From: Talaromyces rugulosus
Lineage: Eukaryota; Ascomycota; Eurotiomycetes; Eurotiales; Trichocomaceae
Direction: 5' to 3'
DNA: 64,000 bases
NCBI RefSeq assembly: GCF_013368755.1
Contig: NC_049565.1
Coordinates: 806,001-870,000 of the forward strand
Part shown: positions 35,251 through 46,748 of the stretch, in pieces
How the letters are laid out: each line of letters starts with the position of its first letter
How positions within the stretch are numbered: position 1 is the first letter of the stretch
The notes under the pieces: generated by a model
The model's database searches: none
What the model saw: only the letters and a program-made list of their open reading frames with translations
Told to the model about the DNA's origin: nothing
Made by a program: the position numbers and the translations under genes

Positions 35251-35931
35251 CTCTAATCATTTGACAGTACCTCAGAATCATTGGGGCTCAAGACTTCGAT
35301 TGAGTTGAGGCTTTTGGGGAGGGGGGGAAGGGGGGGAAGGGGGGGAAAGGTGGGTGCTATTGTCCTTTTACTTCCAGAAGTATTACCCCACTTTTCGATG
35401 TGTTGGCGCGACTAAACAACAGCTCATAGTGACTCCTATTGACTAGTTAGAGCCAACTATACATGATTTACCTTTGCATGATCTCATGCTCTTGTTCTGT
35501 ACATCACTTTAATGTTTGCTCGGGTCTGCATCCGTGACCAGGTGGAATGGAGCGACTCCACAAGATCGTATTCCATGCGCCACGAATCGTCGGGCCTAAC
35601 ATCGGCCCGTGCCGTGGTCTTTAAGCAGGACCAAAGTCTAACTAGAAGATCCTAGAATGTTCCATGCAAACAGGACAAACACCGGGAGCCGCTAAGATTG
35701 AGGGTTGATCGAGCGAGAGTAGGAGCCATTTTTGGTTACACCACGAGCAGGTTATGGACTGCGAAAGTTGTGTTTGTAGGCATCCAGGCAGGTCGAATAT
35801 CGGGGGACACGTGGACTTCAGTCAGGTAAAATATACAAGATCTGGTTATGATACCCTGGCGTATTTTACGATACCAATACGGACTAACGATATTCCGCGC
35901 GGCCATCTCAAAGTGGCTTAGTAAATTGTAG
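35251..35931. other. NLR promoter region inside the TIR unit
   Basis: No open frame. It includes the G-tract at 35310-35345. Confidence 0.6.
35310..35345 (+). promoter_or_regulatory. G-tract, possible G-quadruplex
   Basis: Four runs of four to seven G separated by A or AA (GGGGAGGGGGGG and onwards), about 60-95 bp upstream of the NLR start codon, on the strand opposite to its coding strand. Sequence fits the G-quadruplex pattern; effect on expression is unknown. Confidence 0.5.
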
Positions 35932-35992
35932 CGTTAGGGCTACGGAAACAAAGAAAGAGTGTAAGTGGTGACACCAGTTTCCGGAAACCCTG
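35932..35992 (-). repeat. Right inverted repeat of the NLR unit
   Basis: Reverse complement of 31376-31436; ends in CCGGAAACCCTG followed by TA. Confidence 0.85.
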
Positions 35993-36114
35993 TACTACAA
36001 AGTACTTATAGAGAGAAGAAAGATTAGTATCCGGTAGTACTCTGAGGTTTTTGAGGTACTGCACTCAGACGTTTTATCTATTTCGCATCGTTCATCGCTG
36101 TCTATTGCGCGAAA

Positions 36115-37464
36115 ATGCCTCCGGGCTACCCACCAACGGGACGGGCCGCGACGCAAACCCCTGAACCCCCGGACCGCGACGAACACGAAGATTCACCACC
36201 ACGGCTATCGAGACCGAAACGCACCACCAAACCACCTAACAACTACGCGCGAGAGCAAGAGAAAGAAACTGAGCAGAGAAATACGCGCTCTCAACAGAAG
36301 AAGAGACAGCAAGACAGGCCAGCAACCCAACATGACGAACCAGCTTCGGATGAATCCTCGACCGAGAGCGAGGACCTGGACACAGCCAAACTGGTGGAAG
36401 AGCTCATCAAACTCAGGAAAGAGATCAGACGACGAGACGACTTGCATAAGGAAGAACTAAAGAAAGTCACAGAAGAATTTAGTGCAGCCCTAGCGGAGGT
36501 CCGACACGAGTTACAAACTCTGACACTGCAATCCCATCCAGAGCCATGCTCACAAGACAGCCACGAAGAGATCCTTCCCGAAATCCAAGCTCTGCGCACC
36601 TTCATTACCACCCCAGAGTCTGCAAATAACCCGTCCTACGCGGATGTTGCGCGTACTCCTCCAAACAGTCAACCGAGCAACATACGGACTCTCTCATCGT
36701 TTAACACGACGCCGACTACCTTTACGGATACATTATATTGCACGATAGATACCTCGAAGATGGCAGACTCTGAAAGCGATAGGATGTCCGCAGGCCCAAT
36801 TAGGATCGCAGTTGAGAAAGAGATCCAGAGCATGGAAAACCATATGCACTAGCGATGCCGCGCTGTTACCGTAGATCCAAAGAATACCCACCGGATTCGG
36901 ATTGCTTGCCGAGATGAAGCGGAACACCAGCTGGTGAAGAAAGTGGCAGAAGCAAAGATTGGCGCCGGAGCTCGGGTGCTCCGTGACGAACTGTACCCGA
37001 TCAAAGTCGACAGTGTCAAGAAGGCAGCAGTACTAGACGAAAACGATGAAATCAGAGCAGGAGCTGCTGCAGCGCTCGGCGAGGAGAATGAAATCACCGT
37101 GGCCAAGGTCGCATGGCTTAGCAGAAAAGGGAGTGCGAAGGCCTATGGTTCTATGGTAGTATACCTAACCAAGGGCACTGACGCACGGAGACTCCTGGCT
37201 GGCGGATTCTTCCACGCCGGGGGAGAATCTGGCGTGACCAGCGTTTTTGAGTATCGACCACGACCGGCACAATGCTACAACTGCCAAGAGGTTGGCCATA
37301 AGGCATTCCAGTGCAAGAACGCCCAGAAGTGCGCGAAATGCGCCAAGGAAGGCCACCGGCACAGTGATTGCAATGAAACGGTCCTGAAGTGCGTCCCGTG
37401 CGGAGGCCCTCACGAATCGTATAGCAAAAACTGTCGGAAGCTCTACCCATCACAACATGACTAA
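36115..37464 (+). pseudogene. LINE ORF1 (gag-like, zinc knuckles) with one internal stop
   Basis: The frame from ATG 36115 contains a basic, disordered start, a coiled coil (KLVEELIKLRKEIRRRDDLH) and SYADVARTPP, and is cut by TAG at 36850-36852. It continues in the same frame as AVTVDPKNTHRIRIACRDEA and ends with three CCHC knuckles: CYNCQEVGHKAFQC, CAKCAKEGHRHSDC and [18 protein letters not shown]1 proteins bind element RNA. One nonsense change is the only visible defect. Confidence 0.8.
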
Positions 37465-37955
37465 AACACTCCGAATAATACAGCTGAACGTAAGGAAACA
37501 GGGCGCAGTGCACGATAGCTTAATGAACGACAAAGAAATCCAGGACGCAGTGGCAATAGCGATCCAAGAACCTCAAGCAAGAAGAATTAACGGCCGACTG
37601 TTGACAACCCCGATGGGACATCACAAATGGGCGAAGATGGTCCCTTCCGCATGGAGGGAAGGGAGATGGGCAATTCGAAGCATGCTCTGGGTAAATAGGG
37701 ATGTAGAAGCGGAGCAAGTTCCAATAGAATCCCCAGATCTAACAGCAGCGGTGATCCGGCTCTCCGAGCGAGTAATTTTTATGGCATCGGTCTATGTGGA
37801 GGGAGGAGATGCCAAGGCGTTATATGACACATGCGATCACTTACGCAAGGCTATCACAGAGGTAAGACGAGATGCGGGCACAGTGGTGGAGGTAGTGATT
37901 GTGGGGGACTTTAACCGACATGACCAACTTTGGGGAGGAGACGACGTGTCTTTGG
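37457..37955 (+). pseudogene. LINE ORF2 start: APE-type endonuclease, truncated
   Basis: Starts 8 bp inside the end of ORF1 (overlap ATGACTAA, a reinitiation-type arrangement). [16 protein letters not shown] and [16 protein letters not shown] are the first and metal-site motifs of the exonuclease-endonuclease-phosphatase fold. The frame leaves LINE sequence after GGDDVS and ends at 37987. Confidence 0.8.
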
Positions 37956-38676
37956 AAATATCTGTGCTTGAGCCTCGATGGGAGTGATGGGACATCTCAA
38001 ATAAATTCGAGGCAGTTATAAGATCACTGAGTTTGTGAAACTTATACGTACGGGGGTCGAAGTCAGGGTATTGTGTTGTGAGGAGCGTACCGACGCTGGA
38101 GAGCCTAGCCCATCCGTCGTCATCTGAAGCCGTTTCTACCGCGGTACGCAACATATTCGATAGATGATCATCCATTAGAGCCTGTCGAACTGACGAATGA
38201 TCTCCGGGATCGTTTGTGACCCTGTCGGCATGTGGTGCAAGCTCTTCCAGATGCACCAGGTTTTCGGTGTAGATGAATTTATCGCAGGCAGCGACGAAGG
38301 GCTTGGGCGTTTTTCGCTCCCCAATCCCGTACACGCTTAGTCCAGACTCTCGTATGCGAGCAGCCAGCCGAGTAAAGTCACTGTCGCTAGAGACGAGGCA
38401 GAAGCCATCAAAACGACCTGAGTAAAGCAAGTCCATTGCATCTATGATCAAAGCTGAGTCGGTCGCATTTTTGCCGTGGGTGTACGCGAATTGCTGGATC
38501 GGCTGGATCGACTGTTCAAGAAGCTTTTCCTTCCAGCCCTTCAAATTGGGACTTGTCCAATCTCCATAGGCACGTTTAACATGCGTTGTGCCGTATTTTG
38601 CTATTTCTGAGAGCAGGTGATTGATAGTGGAGGATTGCGCGTTGTCGGCATCAATGAGAACTGCAAGTTTGGACAT
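37837..38676 (-). CDS. NYN (LabA-like) nuclease with OST-HTH/LOTUS domain, 3' end replaced by a LINE
   Basis: Single exon from ATG 38676. The NYN PIN-like domain has [11 protein letters not shown], the central [13 protein letters not shown] and [20 protein letters not shown], i.e. the acidic residues that bind the metal. After [12 protein letters not shown] comes an OST-HTH (LOTUS) domain: [20 protein letters not shown] to [24 protein letters not shown] proteins (Limkain-b1/MARF1 class) bind and cut RNA; in moulds their role is unknown. The family normally runs on a little beyond LFE; here the sequence after about 37955 on the minus strand is antisense LINE sequence, so the last 35-45 residues are foreign. 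An earlier in-frame ATG at 38718 is less likely. Confidence 0.8.
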   Translation of the reverse strand: MSKLAVLIDADNAQSSTINHLLSEIAKYGTTHVKRAYGDWTSPNLKGWKEKLLEQSIQPIQQFAYTHGKNATDSALIIDAMDLLYSGRFDGFCLVSSDSDFTRLAARIRESGLSVYGIGERKTPKPFVAACDKFIYTENLVHLEELAPHADRVTNDPGDHSSVRQALMDDHLSNMLRTAVETASDDDGWARLSSVGTLLTTQYPDFDPRTYKFHKLSDLITASNLFEMSHHSHRGSSTDISKDTSSPPQSWSCRLKSPTITTSTTVPASRLTSVIALRK

Positions 38677-40039
38677 AATGTCTCCTAGATATGTATGTAG
38701 CAAGGAATTTATTTTCAACTAGCTTTATACGAGAGTAGTTAGACATTGCGTTAACTTAAAAGTTCACTTTGATTACGTCATTGATCGTCAATGGTTTTCG
38801 GGTATGGTTTGTGGCTGGAGACCCAGCTGTGGCGCAATTTGGCGATACAGTCAGTTTACCGTACGGCAATCGCATTATTATTCAATCCGCTATTATGATT
38901 AATTTTTTATGAATAATAATAAATAAAAATTAATCCGATCGTCACGCCACGTGCGACGCCCGACCTGCACCTCGACCATTTCTTCCACGTTGTTCTCGAT
39001 GCCCGGTGAAAAGGAAGCGTGGGGGTTAGACTAACTCCTCCATCCTGTGACTCCGTCATGGTCCATCACAGATGCGACTATCGTTGTCAATCATTTCAAT
39101 TATCTCGGTATTTGATGCAGTTTGGAACAGAAGAGGGGTGTGGCTAGTATGTTTCACCTGCAGTCACCAAAACTGGCCAGAAAAAGCGTCGGATCGGACA
39201 TACTAGATTCCCGCAGCCTGCAGCATTAGTTTGACGTGCTATTTTTTTTTATTTTTTTTTTAAATTGGCAAACCGACGCGAGCAGATAGCTCATCACGAT
39301 GCTTTTGAAGAATGGCGACATGCATGGGCATGGCCGTGCAGAATCTTTTTTCTGCTACTACGGTTATTTTGCGAACATGTTGCCACTGATGTATGTCTTT
39401 TATCAGTAAGACTGAAGATCAGCCAACACCTACTACGTACAAAAGGATGAGTCAATTGATATAAAGAGAAGTAGCATTAATCATCAGATCACGGATTTGT
39501 TCCGCATTGCGACAATGCATCATTACGGAATCCATGTACATCATCACGATCCTGCATTTTTGACACCCGCTAGCTGCGTAGTAATAGGTCTGTATTATGA
39601 TGATCGATAAGACATCGGGGAACGGACTGCGGTTCACCGTCGGACATGCCGGCATAGCTCTTGCAGATTGCCAGATACCCTGAGTACCGTAGTAGTCGTA
39701 GTACTGGTCACTATTTAGTATTCCTACGGAGCATTAGCGTAGTGGAATTAAGCTGTACTCCGTAAAGGTAGTAGTATGTACTAGGCTACAGAGTACTTAA
39801 CGTCTAACACGTTGCAGAATCCAGAATTCGTAGCGATCCACCTTTGCCGGCTAGGAAATCCATCGACAGCACTTGAGTCTTGGCTTTTTGTTTGGGTCGA
39901 ATAACTCTGTTCTGTTTTAGAATTAAACAACTTTTTAACTAAGCCGGGGGCTAGTCTGCTAGTCCGCTGGGGTGAATGATAGCCGTGTCGTGTCGTCTCG
40001 TGTTTCCCTCTCGTTTACCAATTACGAGGCTCTGCCGCT

Positions 40040-40077
40040 CGCCAACAAAGAGGCACACTAGTGCCTCTTTGTTGGCG
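40040..40077. repeat. Perfect 17-bp hairpin with 4-nt loop
   Basis: CGCCAACAAAGAGGCAC at 40040-40056, loop ACTA, and the exact reverse complement at 40061-40077. Confidence 0.9.
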
Positions 40078-40980
40078 GTAGTAGCACTTTTTACGATAAG
40101 AGAAAAAAAAGAAAGGGCGAATTAAGCCTCATTCACTACGACGTGCTTTGGTGGCTTTGTATACTAATATAGTACTATATACGAAGCGGGTTTAGGGTTT
40201 GGGTGGACCCGTCTTTCCCGCAGCTTAATTGGCTTGGAACTCGGTAGTATAATAAGAGGCTCGATCCCTGGGGCCCGGTGCGTGGCAAGAAGAGGGCAAG
40301 AATATTCCGTCCGTAGCACTCGTACTCCGTAACTTACGATGAGTTACACTCCGTAATAGTACGGTAACGTATCGCATTTTTAACCTTCATCACGCCTAAA
40401 CCATTTTGGAATCGACCTTTTCTTTCTTACCTGAATAAGTTTAGCCTTGGCGGCAATGCACGTACGTCGTACACTTCTGCTGAATCATCATTCTAAACCT
40501 GACCAACCATTCAGCTTGTTGGGTCTGGTAGGGCTGAAGCAGGCTGTAGAAAACAAAAAGCAGTACTTGTTGCGAGAGACAAAGACCCACGCAAAGCGAT
40601 CATTTATTATTTTTATTTGTTGAATTTGTTCGGATACTTTTCATTTTTTGGGTTTTTTTTTTCAGCCTTCAATTCAGCCTTCAGCTTTGTGATGGGCACT
40701 CGGATCCTTTTTTTTCTTCATACGTTGGTGCAACACGAGGCCGAGTCCTGTCAATCGGTTCAACAACTCGTCACCAAGATGTGAATCGGGGTGGGTATTC
40801 TGTTAACAGAAGGCAAGATGAGAACGTTGTGTAAGGCAATCCTAGGATAAAGTAGAGTACTATCGCAATGATAGGCTGCTAAGTATGTTGAAGAGTAATA
40901 GTAGTATGCTATTTGCTTGAGAGAATAAAACACAATAAGCTAGACACATGATGGTAAAAGAGCGTTCCTATATAGTTCCC

Positions 40981-41067
40981 ATAATGTATCACTCGATACA
41001 TTATATCTTACTGCTCGATAACTTATATTGTATCGCCCGATACAATATATTGTAGCGTTCGCTACAA
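40981..41067. repeat. Array of short hairpins with 4-nt loops
   Basis: Three perfect palindromic units follow each other: ATAATGTATC-ACTC-GATACATTAT (40981-41004), ATATTGTATC-GCCC-GATACAATAT (41025-41048) and TTGTAGC-GTTC-GCTACAA (41050-41067). A fourth, decayed unit around GCTCGATAACTT sits between the first two. Arms covary (GTATC/GATAC versus GTAGC/GCTAC). Confidence 0.85.
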
Positions 41068-43091
41068 GCTCATCCTAGCTCACTGAGCGTGCCCGGAGCA
41101 CTAAACCAATACTGGTTAGCGTCGCACATATCTTTTATGGATATCCCGCATATGTAGCGTCATTCCAGCGGCTGCTGACATAAGTGACATAATTGGCTGT
41201 GAGTTAACTATCTATTCTTCTGACAAGTCCTTGGCTGTTAATTAACTAGGCTGCCATTGAGACTATCGCGACCGGTCTATATTTCTCGTGTTTTTTTTTT
41301 CTTTCTCCTTCCTGTTCTGTCGACCGAGGCTGATGCACTGCCCAAAAAAAAATGGGGTAGAAAAGAGGGGGATCGATTTCGATTATTCGTATTCTTAATC
41401 TATATTTCTCTAATTGGCGGGGAATTATGACGCACATCATAAATTCGTATTCGTGACATAAAAAACGGGAATCAACCTCCAATCTAGACCATTCCATGAT
41501 AGCATGTGTATAATTTATATACCAACACTATATACTTAATGAGTTGTGGCTGTGATAATAGCTCATGTGTTAACACACTCGCTGAGCGATTCCCCCCTCT
41601 GGGCGCGCCAACAACCGCTAAACCAAATTAGGAAATCAATGCGGTTTCTTGTCATTTTCCTAATGCGGAAAGTCATCGCGCAAGCTATAGAGTACTCGTA
41701 AATTTCCGCATGAGGTAATAGTATGTATACAAACAACACTAATGATTTATAGTACCAGCTAAAATAAAATAATCAAATTGGCAAGCTCTTTATTAAAAGA
41801 TGAATGAAACCTCCGTATCGCCGCGTAACTGCAAGAGAAAAAAAAGGATGACTACTACTGGCGGGATTGTATTGAAAATGGATCGACGCTTTTAACTTTG
41901 TTAGGTGATATTCATGAACTTCAAAGTTTTGTTGCTGATCATCCGCAGCGGAAAAGATACTACTAGAGTACTAGTACTAATCACTAAAGTGACTAAACTG
42001 TACTGAGTCTTGATAGCCCTTCTGCATAGAGGGCTTGGCTTTTGTTATATAAAGTCTATTAATAATCAGCACAGATAGTTTATGCATTTGTTTTGTTGGT
42101 TGGTCATCTATAGTACTCTTTTTGTTATTATTTTACTATATACTAGTGGATAATAAGGACTGACCAACTAGCCGAACGGCTTTTTGGTTAGCAGCTAACA
42201 TGCTGAGGAGTGTTTAATAGGTTTAGTACCCTCGTGAATCGCACTATCGCAATCCAACCAACAACTTTGGGGGACGTGCCGCTGCCACACTGCTGCATGG
42301 CGTAATCCCGATCCACCCACTTTTCATATCTTCTTTCTTCGCGTATGTACGGAGAAAGTACTAAGTAGTAGTATATACTTTCTTTTCTCGCGTATTTGCC
42401 TACCCGAGTACGATGTAGTAGTAGCGGAAGTAGTACTAGTAGTCCGCCTCTAAATTGAGGGCCTTTTATTTCCCGGTCAACTTAAATCCACCAGTTTAGA
42501 CTCTGGAAAGCTCTAGTCCCATAGCCTAGCACACCCGAAACAGCCAATCATGGCACAGAGGAAATAAATATGGACGATAGACTCCTTACTTCCACGGCCC
42601 CACTTCTGGGCCACAGCTGATTCGACTATCGGCATCAGCCGCACCTCCAATTCAGGCCTGGTGTGTCTTTTTTGCTGAATTCATAATTGGGAACACAAAA
42701 AACACAAGAGTGGGGCGGCTAGGCCAAGGTCGCAACGTACTACCTCATCAAGGCAAGAACACAATGCTCCGGTTGCACAAGGTGCTTCGCCCATCCTTCT
42801 AGAATAATAGTACCGTAGTATGGCCATGTCCTACCCGCATGTTTATCGGGTTGGATCCACCACTGCTACTAGGGCGATAACTTTGGGGTACGTAGTATTC
42901 TTCTTGTCATGAGGACCGACATTATTGAAATGTAAATGTAATCTATTCTTTTATCCAAGGACATTGAAATCAAATCAGCACCAAAATAGAGTCATCATCG
43001 TAATCAAACGTAAAACGCCACTTCCATGCATATATCCTGTTTTAACTATGAACAATCAAGAAGTGAAAGAAATTTCTAGACATATCTCTCT

Positions 43092-44210
43092 TCACAGAAA
43101 TACAATATGCTCCGGCGACAGTCGGGCCGGCTCCGGTGTCAACGGAAAATGGTCGTTCAAAGACCCGGCGGGAGACGTTGACCCGGAGTTGTTGAAAGTG
43201 TAGGAATTGGTAAGTGGCGGGGTCTGTCGTTGGTCAGCTTTCGAGCCCACAATTACGTTAGAAGAGACACCAACAGGGAAGACCAAGGGCGTGAATTTAC
43301 CTGGAGATGAGAGTGATGTGAGTGTGAGTGATGACGATGGTGCTGCTGCTGCTGTTGCTGCGGCGTGGTGGTCGACATGTCGATGCCTGCCATCGAGGCG
43401 TAGTTGATGCACAATGGGTTGAGCACCTCGTCATCCGGATAGCCACCCAGCCGCTTGCTGGCCGACGTGCCCGACGGCAGCGTGTGAGGCATCTGATCCA
43501 TGTGGTGAGCGGGCAGGGATGCCAGATCCCCATACTGAGCCTGCGGGATGGTGTGGTAGGAATGGTGCGGGTGGGCCGGCTGCGACGAGTAGTTGGACTG
43601 ACCGTACGGATCCGAGTAGGATGGGTACGAGGGGTAAAAGAAAGGCGGCGGCGACGTCGATAGTTGCCGAGTCGACTGCTGGCCAAACATGCCTCGGTCT
43701 TCCTGCATGCCACCGTAGGCAGCGCCGGGCTGCATGCCCATCTCGTTTTCGGGCGCACTCCAGTGGTTATTCGCCTTGGACGACTGCTTGGAGCGGGCTG
43801 AGCTAGTGGACGAGCTAGCTGACTGCGACTTGCTAGCCGGCTTGGGCTGCTCGGGCTCTGCATGCGACTGTTCGGGCGACGCAGAGGACGAGGCTGCTCG
43901 GCGTTCCAAGTCTTCCAGACGACGCTTTAGCTTCTTGCCTATGGAAAGAAAATTAGTCTTGAGAAGAGAAGAATCAAAGGGTAGCGGCCATACGGTAATT
44001 GCGCTGGGCGATGCGATTCTGGATGCGGCGTCGCTCGGCCAAGTCGGAAATCTTGGTCCAGTCCTCGTTGGGGTTTGCATTGGCACTGAAAGCACTGCTG
44101 GTGCCGTGCATGTGGCTAGACGACTGATACTTGGAGGGAGTATTGGTGGTGGTGGTCGTCGTGGTCGTGACGGGATACGGATAGCCGTATGAATTCCCCC
44201 AGTGATGCAT
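43092..44210 (-). CDS. bZIP transcription factor
   Basis: Exons 44210-43994, 43938-43301 and 43223-43092 join in phase (328 aa), introns 55 and 77 bp. MHHWGN at 44210 is the first ATG; a TATA-like run lies at 44336-44350. The basic region is RRRIQNRIAQRNYRKKLKRR, with the first intron splitting the Arg codon after RNY, a conserved place in this fungal subfamily; the zipper is short (LEDLERRA). The remainder is low complexity: poly-Thr, Ser-rich, a QQQQQQQ tract and His-rich segment (HHRHHSHSHHSHLQ), plus LNPLCINYASM, a conserved short block. Such factors bind as dimers to TGA-type sites in the nucleus. Pathway not assignable. Confidence 0.85.
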
Positions 44211-45849
44211 GGTGGCGGGAAGAGGGTATACGTAGTAACCGTTCAAAACTGGTTCAATCACAACTCAAAAGGCTGAAAGGTGGATGGAGTAAAGAAGATG
44301 ATGTGCAAGACATCCGGGGCCAGGCCTGGGGGACGATATATATATATACAGGCAGGCACCCAGCTCAGCTCAGCCCTGACCGGGGTCGTCAACTGATATC
44401 AAGGCCAGTGCACGCACACGTTTTGGCAGCGAGCTGCGTCTTCTTCAGGGTTGCTGCGGGCGCGCCACGAAATCGTACTATTTTCGGCCGGGGCACTCGG
44501 ACTGGCCAAAGATGATGAAGCACACGAATGGGCATGGCTGCATGCCGATCACAGCCTAGTCCACTTGCTGGTAACGCTTCGTAAAAATGCCGCCGACGGA
44601 GGCCCCATCCGTCGTTTTGGGGAATGGGAAGAGGAAGAAAAGAGGTTCCAAGTGTTTCTAGTCTGGCTCTACTGCAGCCTACAGCCTGCAGTTCGTGTGA
44701 TTGGCGCGTGCCCGTATCAGTGGGGGCATAACCCTGGCCCAGCGGCGCTGCCAGTGGCCAGTCCGAGGTGCAGTGGGCCCCGATAATGGGGCCACGGGTA
44801 CCATACACAATACACTGTACGTATCGGAATGTACGGTATGGTAACCTTGGCACGGCGGTACGACAAGCCGTTCAAGACTCGACGGGCAGATTGACTGCTG
44901 ACAGAGAGACACTCATCAAGATTCCTCTTGGTGTTAGCGCATCCTGCTCAATGAGCAAGCAAGCGGGCGTTCTTGGCCGGCAATTCAGCCGCGGCGGAAT
45001 CAATTATTACTGAATTTGCACTGGATTTTGTCATTTCTCCTTACTCAGTCATCACCGAAATTGAGTTGTAGTATAAGAGTAGGTATTTACTCGGTAGTAC
45101 TAAGTACACTGTTACAGGAACCCACCTGCATCATTGAAGGATCCGCTGAAACAGGCTAGGCGTACGAGTGATGCATCCCGACGCCGTCTACTAGATCCAC
45201 GATTATCACTGTTATTCTTATTATTTGAGACGGCCTGGAACTCTAGAGAACAAGCTTATTAGCCGTCCAATTAGGGTCACCATGACCAATCCATATATGA
45301 CTATATGTAGTATGCACGCCCTATAGCAACCATGCACTAAAAGTGAATAAAGCACGTTTTCAGACCCCCGGAAAACGACTGCTGGCATAGTTCGGCACAT
45401 GTGGTACGTGGTATGGAGGCGCAGACCAGCATGTCAGCAAACTCCGGAACTCGGTTCCCACATGTGCAACCAACGGTCCATGAAAACTCCATGGGAGTGA
45501 AGAAATGTTCAATTGATACATCTCATACTAGTGAATATTAGGAACCCGGATGTAACAATAAAATTTTTAATGGGACTAACTCGTGCATCATGTAGAGGCG
45601 GCAACAGATCGAAAGCTTATTCGGAGATTAATGGCCAGTTGTGCTGGTGCAATTGACCGTTCTAATTCGTCACGGAGTTCTCCGTCCACCATTATACATA
45701 TGTCAGCCACCGCTGAAGGACACTATATACGCGGGCTATATAGAAATGTGATGTATGATGCTAACTAAGAATAATCTAGCACTATAGATACGCTTAGGAA
45801 GCTATTATAATGTAAAGCGGGTGGTGTCTGGAAAGACTATATATGAGGG
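44211..45849. other. Intergenic, upstream of the bZIP gene
   Basis: TATA-like tract at 44336-44350. No credible gene; frames at 44389-45013 overlap on both strands without motif. Confidence 0.5.
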
Positions 45850-46265
45850 TGTTGGAACCTACTAGGCTCCGAGGGGGTTCCTACTAGGAATCGAGGCAAT
45901 ATAAAGTAAATGGAGTACCAAATATAGGCTATTGATATAGAATAAACCGCTTGAGGCCTCCCATCCTTGGGGATAAGGCCTCAAGCTTATAAGCCTGGCC
46001 TGGATAAGATCCTACTTTCTAATAGGGTTATATCCCGCGAGCATGGAGGGTAGTTGCTTCCTTTATGATACATCCTTTATGATATATCAACTCAACCCGC
46101 GGGGGATCTGCAGGCCTTTGTAAGCCGGATCAGGCATTCCCGAGCCCGGTACTTCACATATATAAAAAGAGATAGAGGTTATCAAGAAATATCTTTCTAT
46201 TAGAAAAGCTATATTATTGAATCAAGCTTACAGACTAATATCCTATTTTAAAATCTTTAAACCTA
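45850..46265. mobile_element. Possible solo LTR (Copia-like)
   Basis: Begins TGTTGGAACCTACTAGG, has a TATA-type box (CACATATATAAAAAGAG) near 46157 and U5-like AT-rich sequence; it includes an 11-bp-arm hairpin (GCTTGAGGCCT at 45949-45959 and its complement at 45976-45986). The 3' border is not clear, and the flank to 46380 is extremely AT-rich. Confidence 0.4.
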
Positions 46266-46492
46266 TTAATAACAATATAAAAAAAAGATTAAGAGTTCAA
46301 TATTATAGATATACAATAGATAAAGAGTTATAATAATGATTTAGAAGAAAATAGATATATAATTATATAATTAATCTACGATTATGAGGCCAATACATCC
46401 ATCCCACGCCACACTGCGGCGCTGCTGCGGATGCACACCAGCTTTACAGGGTTATAACTATTCACTAAGTTATTATTATCTAACACTACTAT

Positions 46493-46748
46493 TGTGACGG
46501 TCCTGGCCCAGGCCCCGGGAACCAGCAGTGGTGGCCTGAGGCACCACCAAGCCGGAAAGGCAACTGAGAGCGGTACTGAGATGGGAATAACCTCATGCGG
46601 AACCATAAAGGGAATAGACTGGCGCACACAAAGGAATATTTCTCATGTAACTAGCTGGGGAGGTTCTTTCTCTTCTTCTTTCCCTTCTCATGTTTGGTTT
46701 TCTCGTTACAGAGTACTCTTAGAGGATAGGAATCGGCTCGTTGTCACA
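46493..46748. mobile_element. Possible solo LTR (Gypsy-like), 256 bp
   Basis: Starts TGTGACGG and ends GTTGTCACA, so TG..CA with a 6-bp inverted end (TGTGAC/GTCACA). Length fits a fungal Ty3-type LTR. No target duplication seen (ACTAT versus TGAAG). Confidence 0.4.

Larger units (their letters stand above)
31376..35992. mobile_element. TIR-flanked unit carrying an NLR gene
   Basis: The two ends are inverted repeats. CAGGGTTTCCGGAAACTGG begins at 31376 and its reverse complement ends at 35992; 26 bp are identical, and similarity continues to about 62 bp (31376-31436 and 35932-35992) through ...TTTGTTTC...GCCCTAA. Both ends are bordered by TA (31374-31375 and 35993-35994), as expected for Tc1/mariner-type targets. 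Inside is one complete NLR gene and no transposase. The alternative is that the 62 bp are 5' ends of two LINE copies; the left one is, however, outside the neighbouring LINE and its target duplication. Confidence 0.55.
35993..37955 (+). mobile_element. Second Tad-like LINE, 3' half missing
   Basis: Plus-strand LINE with 5' UTR, ORF1 and the first 165 codons of ORF2. It ends inside the endonuclease domain, where sequence of the NYN gene takes over. LINEs lose 5' ends, not 3' ends, during insertion, so a later deletion or rearrangement removed the rest. Exact 5' end is uncertain and may include the 62 bp before it. Confidence 0.75.
38677..43091. other. 4.4-kb gene desert
   Basis: No credible gene in any frame. 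AT-rich, with many short AGTACT/TAGTAGTA-like stretches, poly-A/T runs and the hairpins listed separately. It lies downstream of the bZIP gene and upstream of the NYN gene. It could hold long UTRs or non-coding RNA. Confidence 0.5.

Noticed and set aside
44389..45013. Overlapping frames on both strands upstream of the bZIP gene
   Set aside because: GC-rich promoter DNA keeps frames open by chance; no motif.
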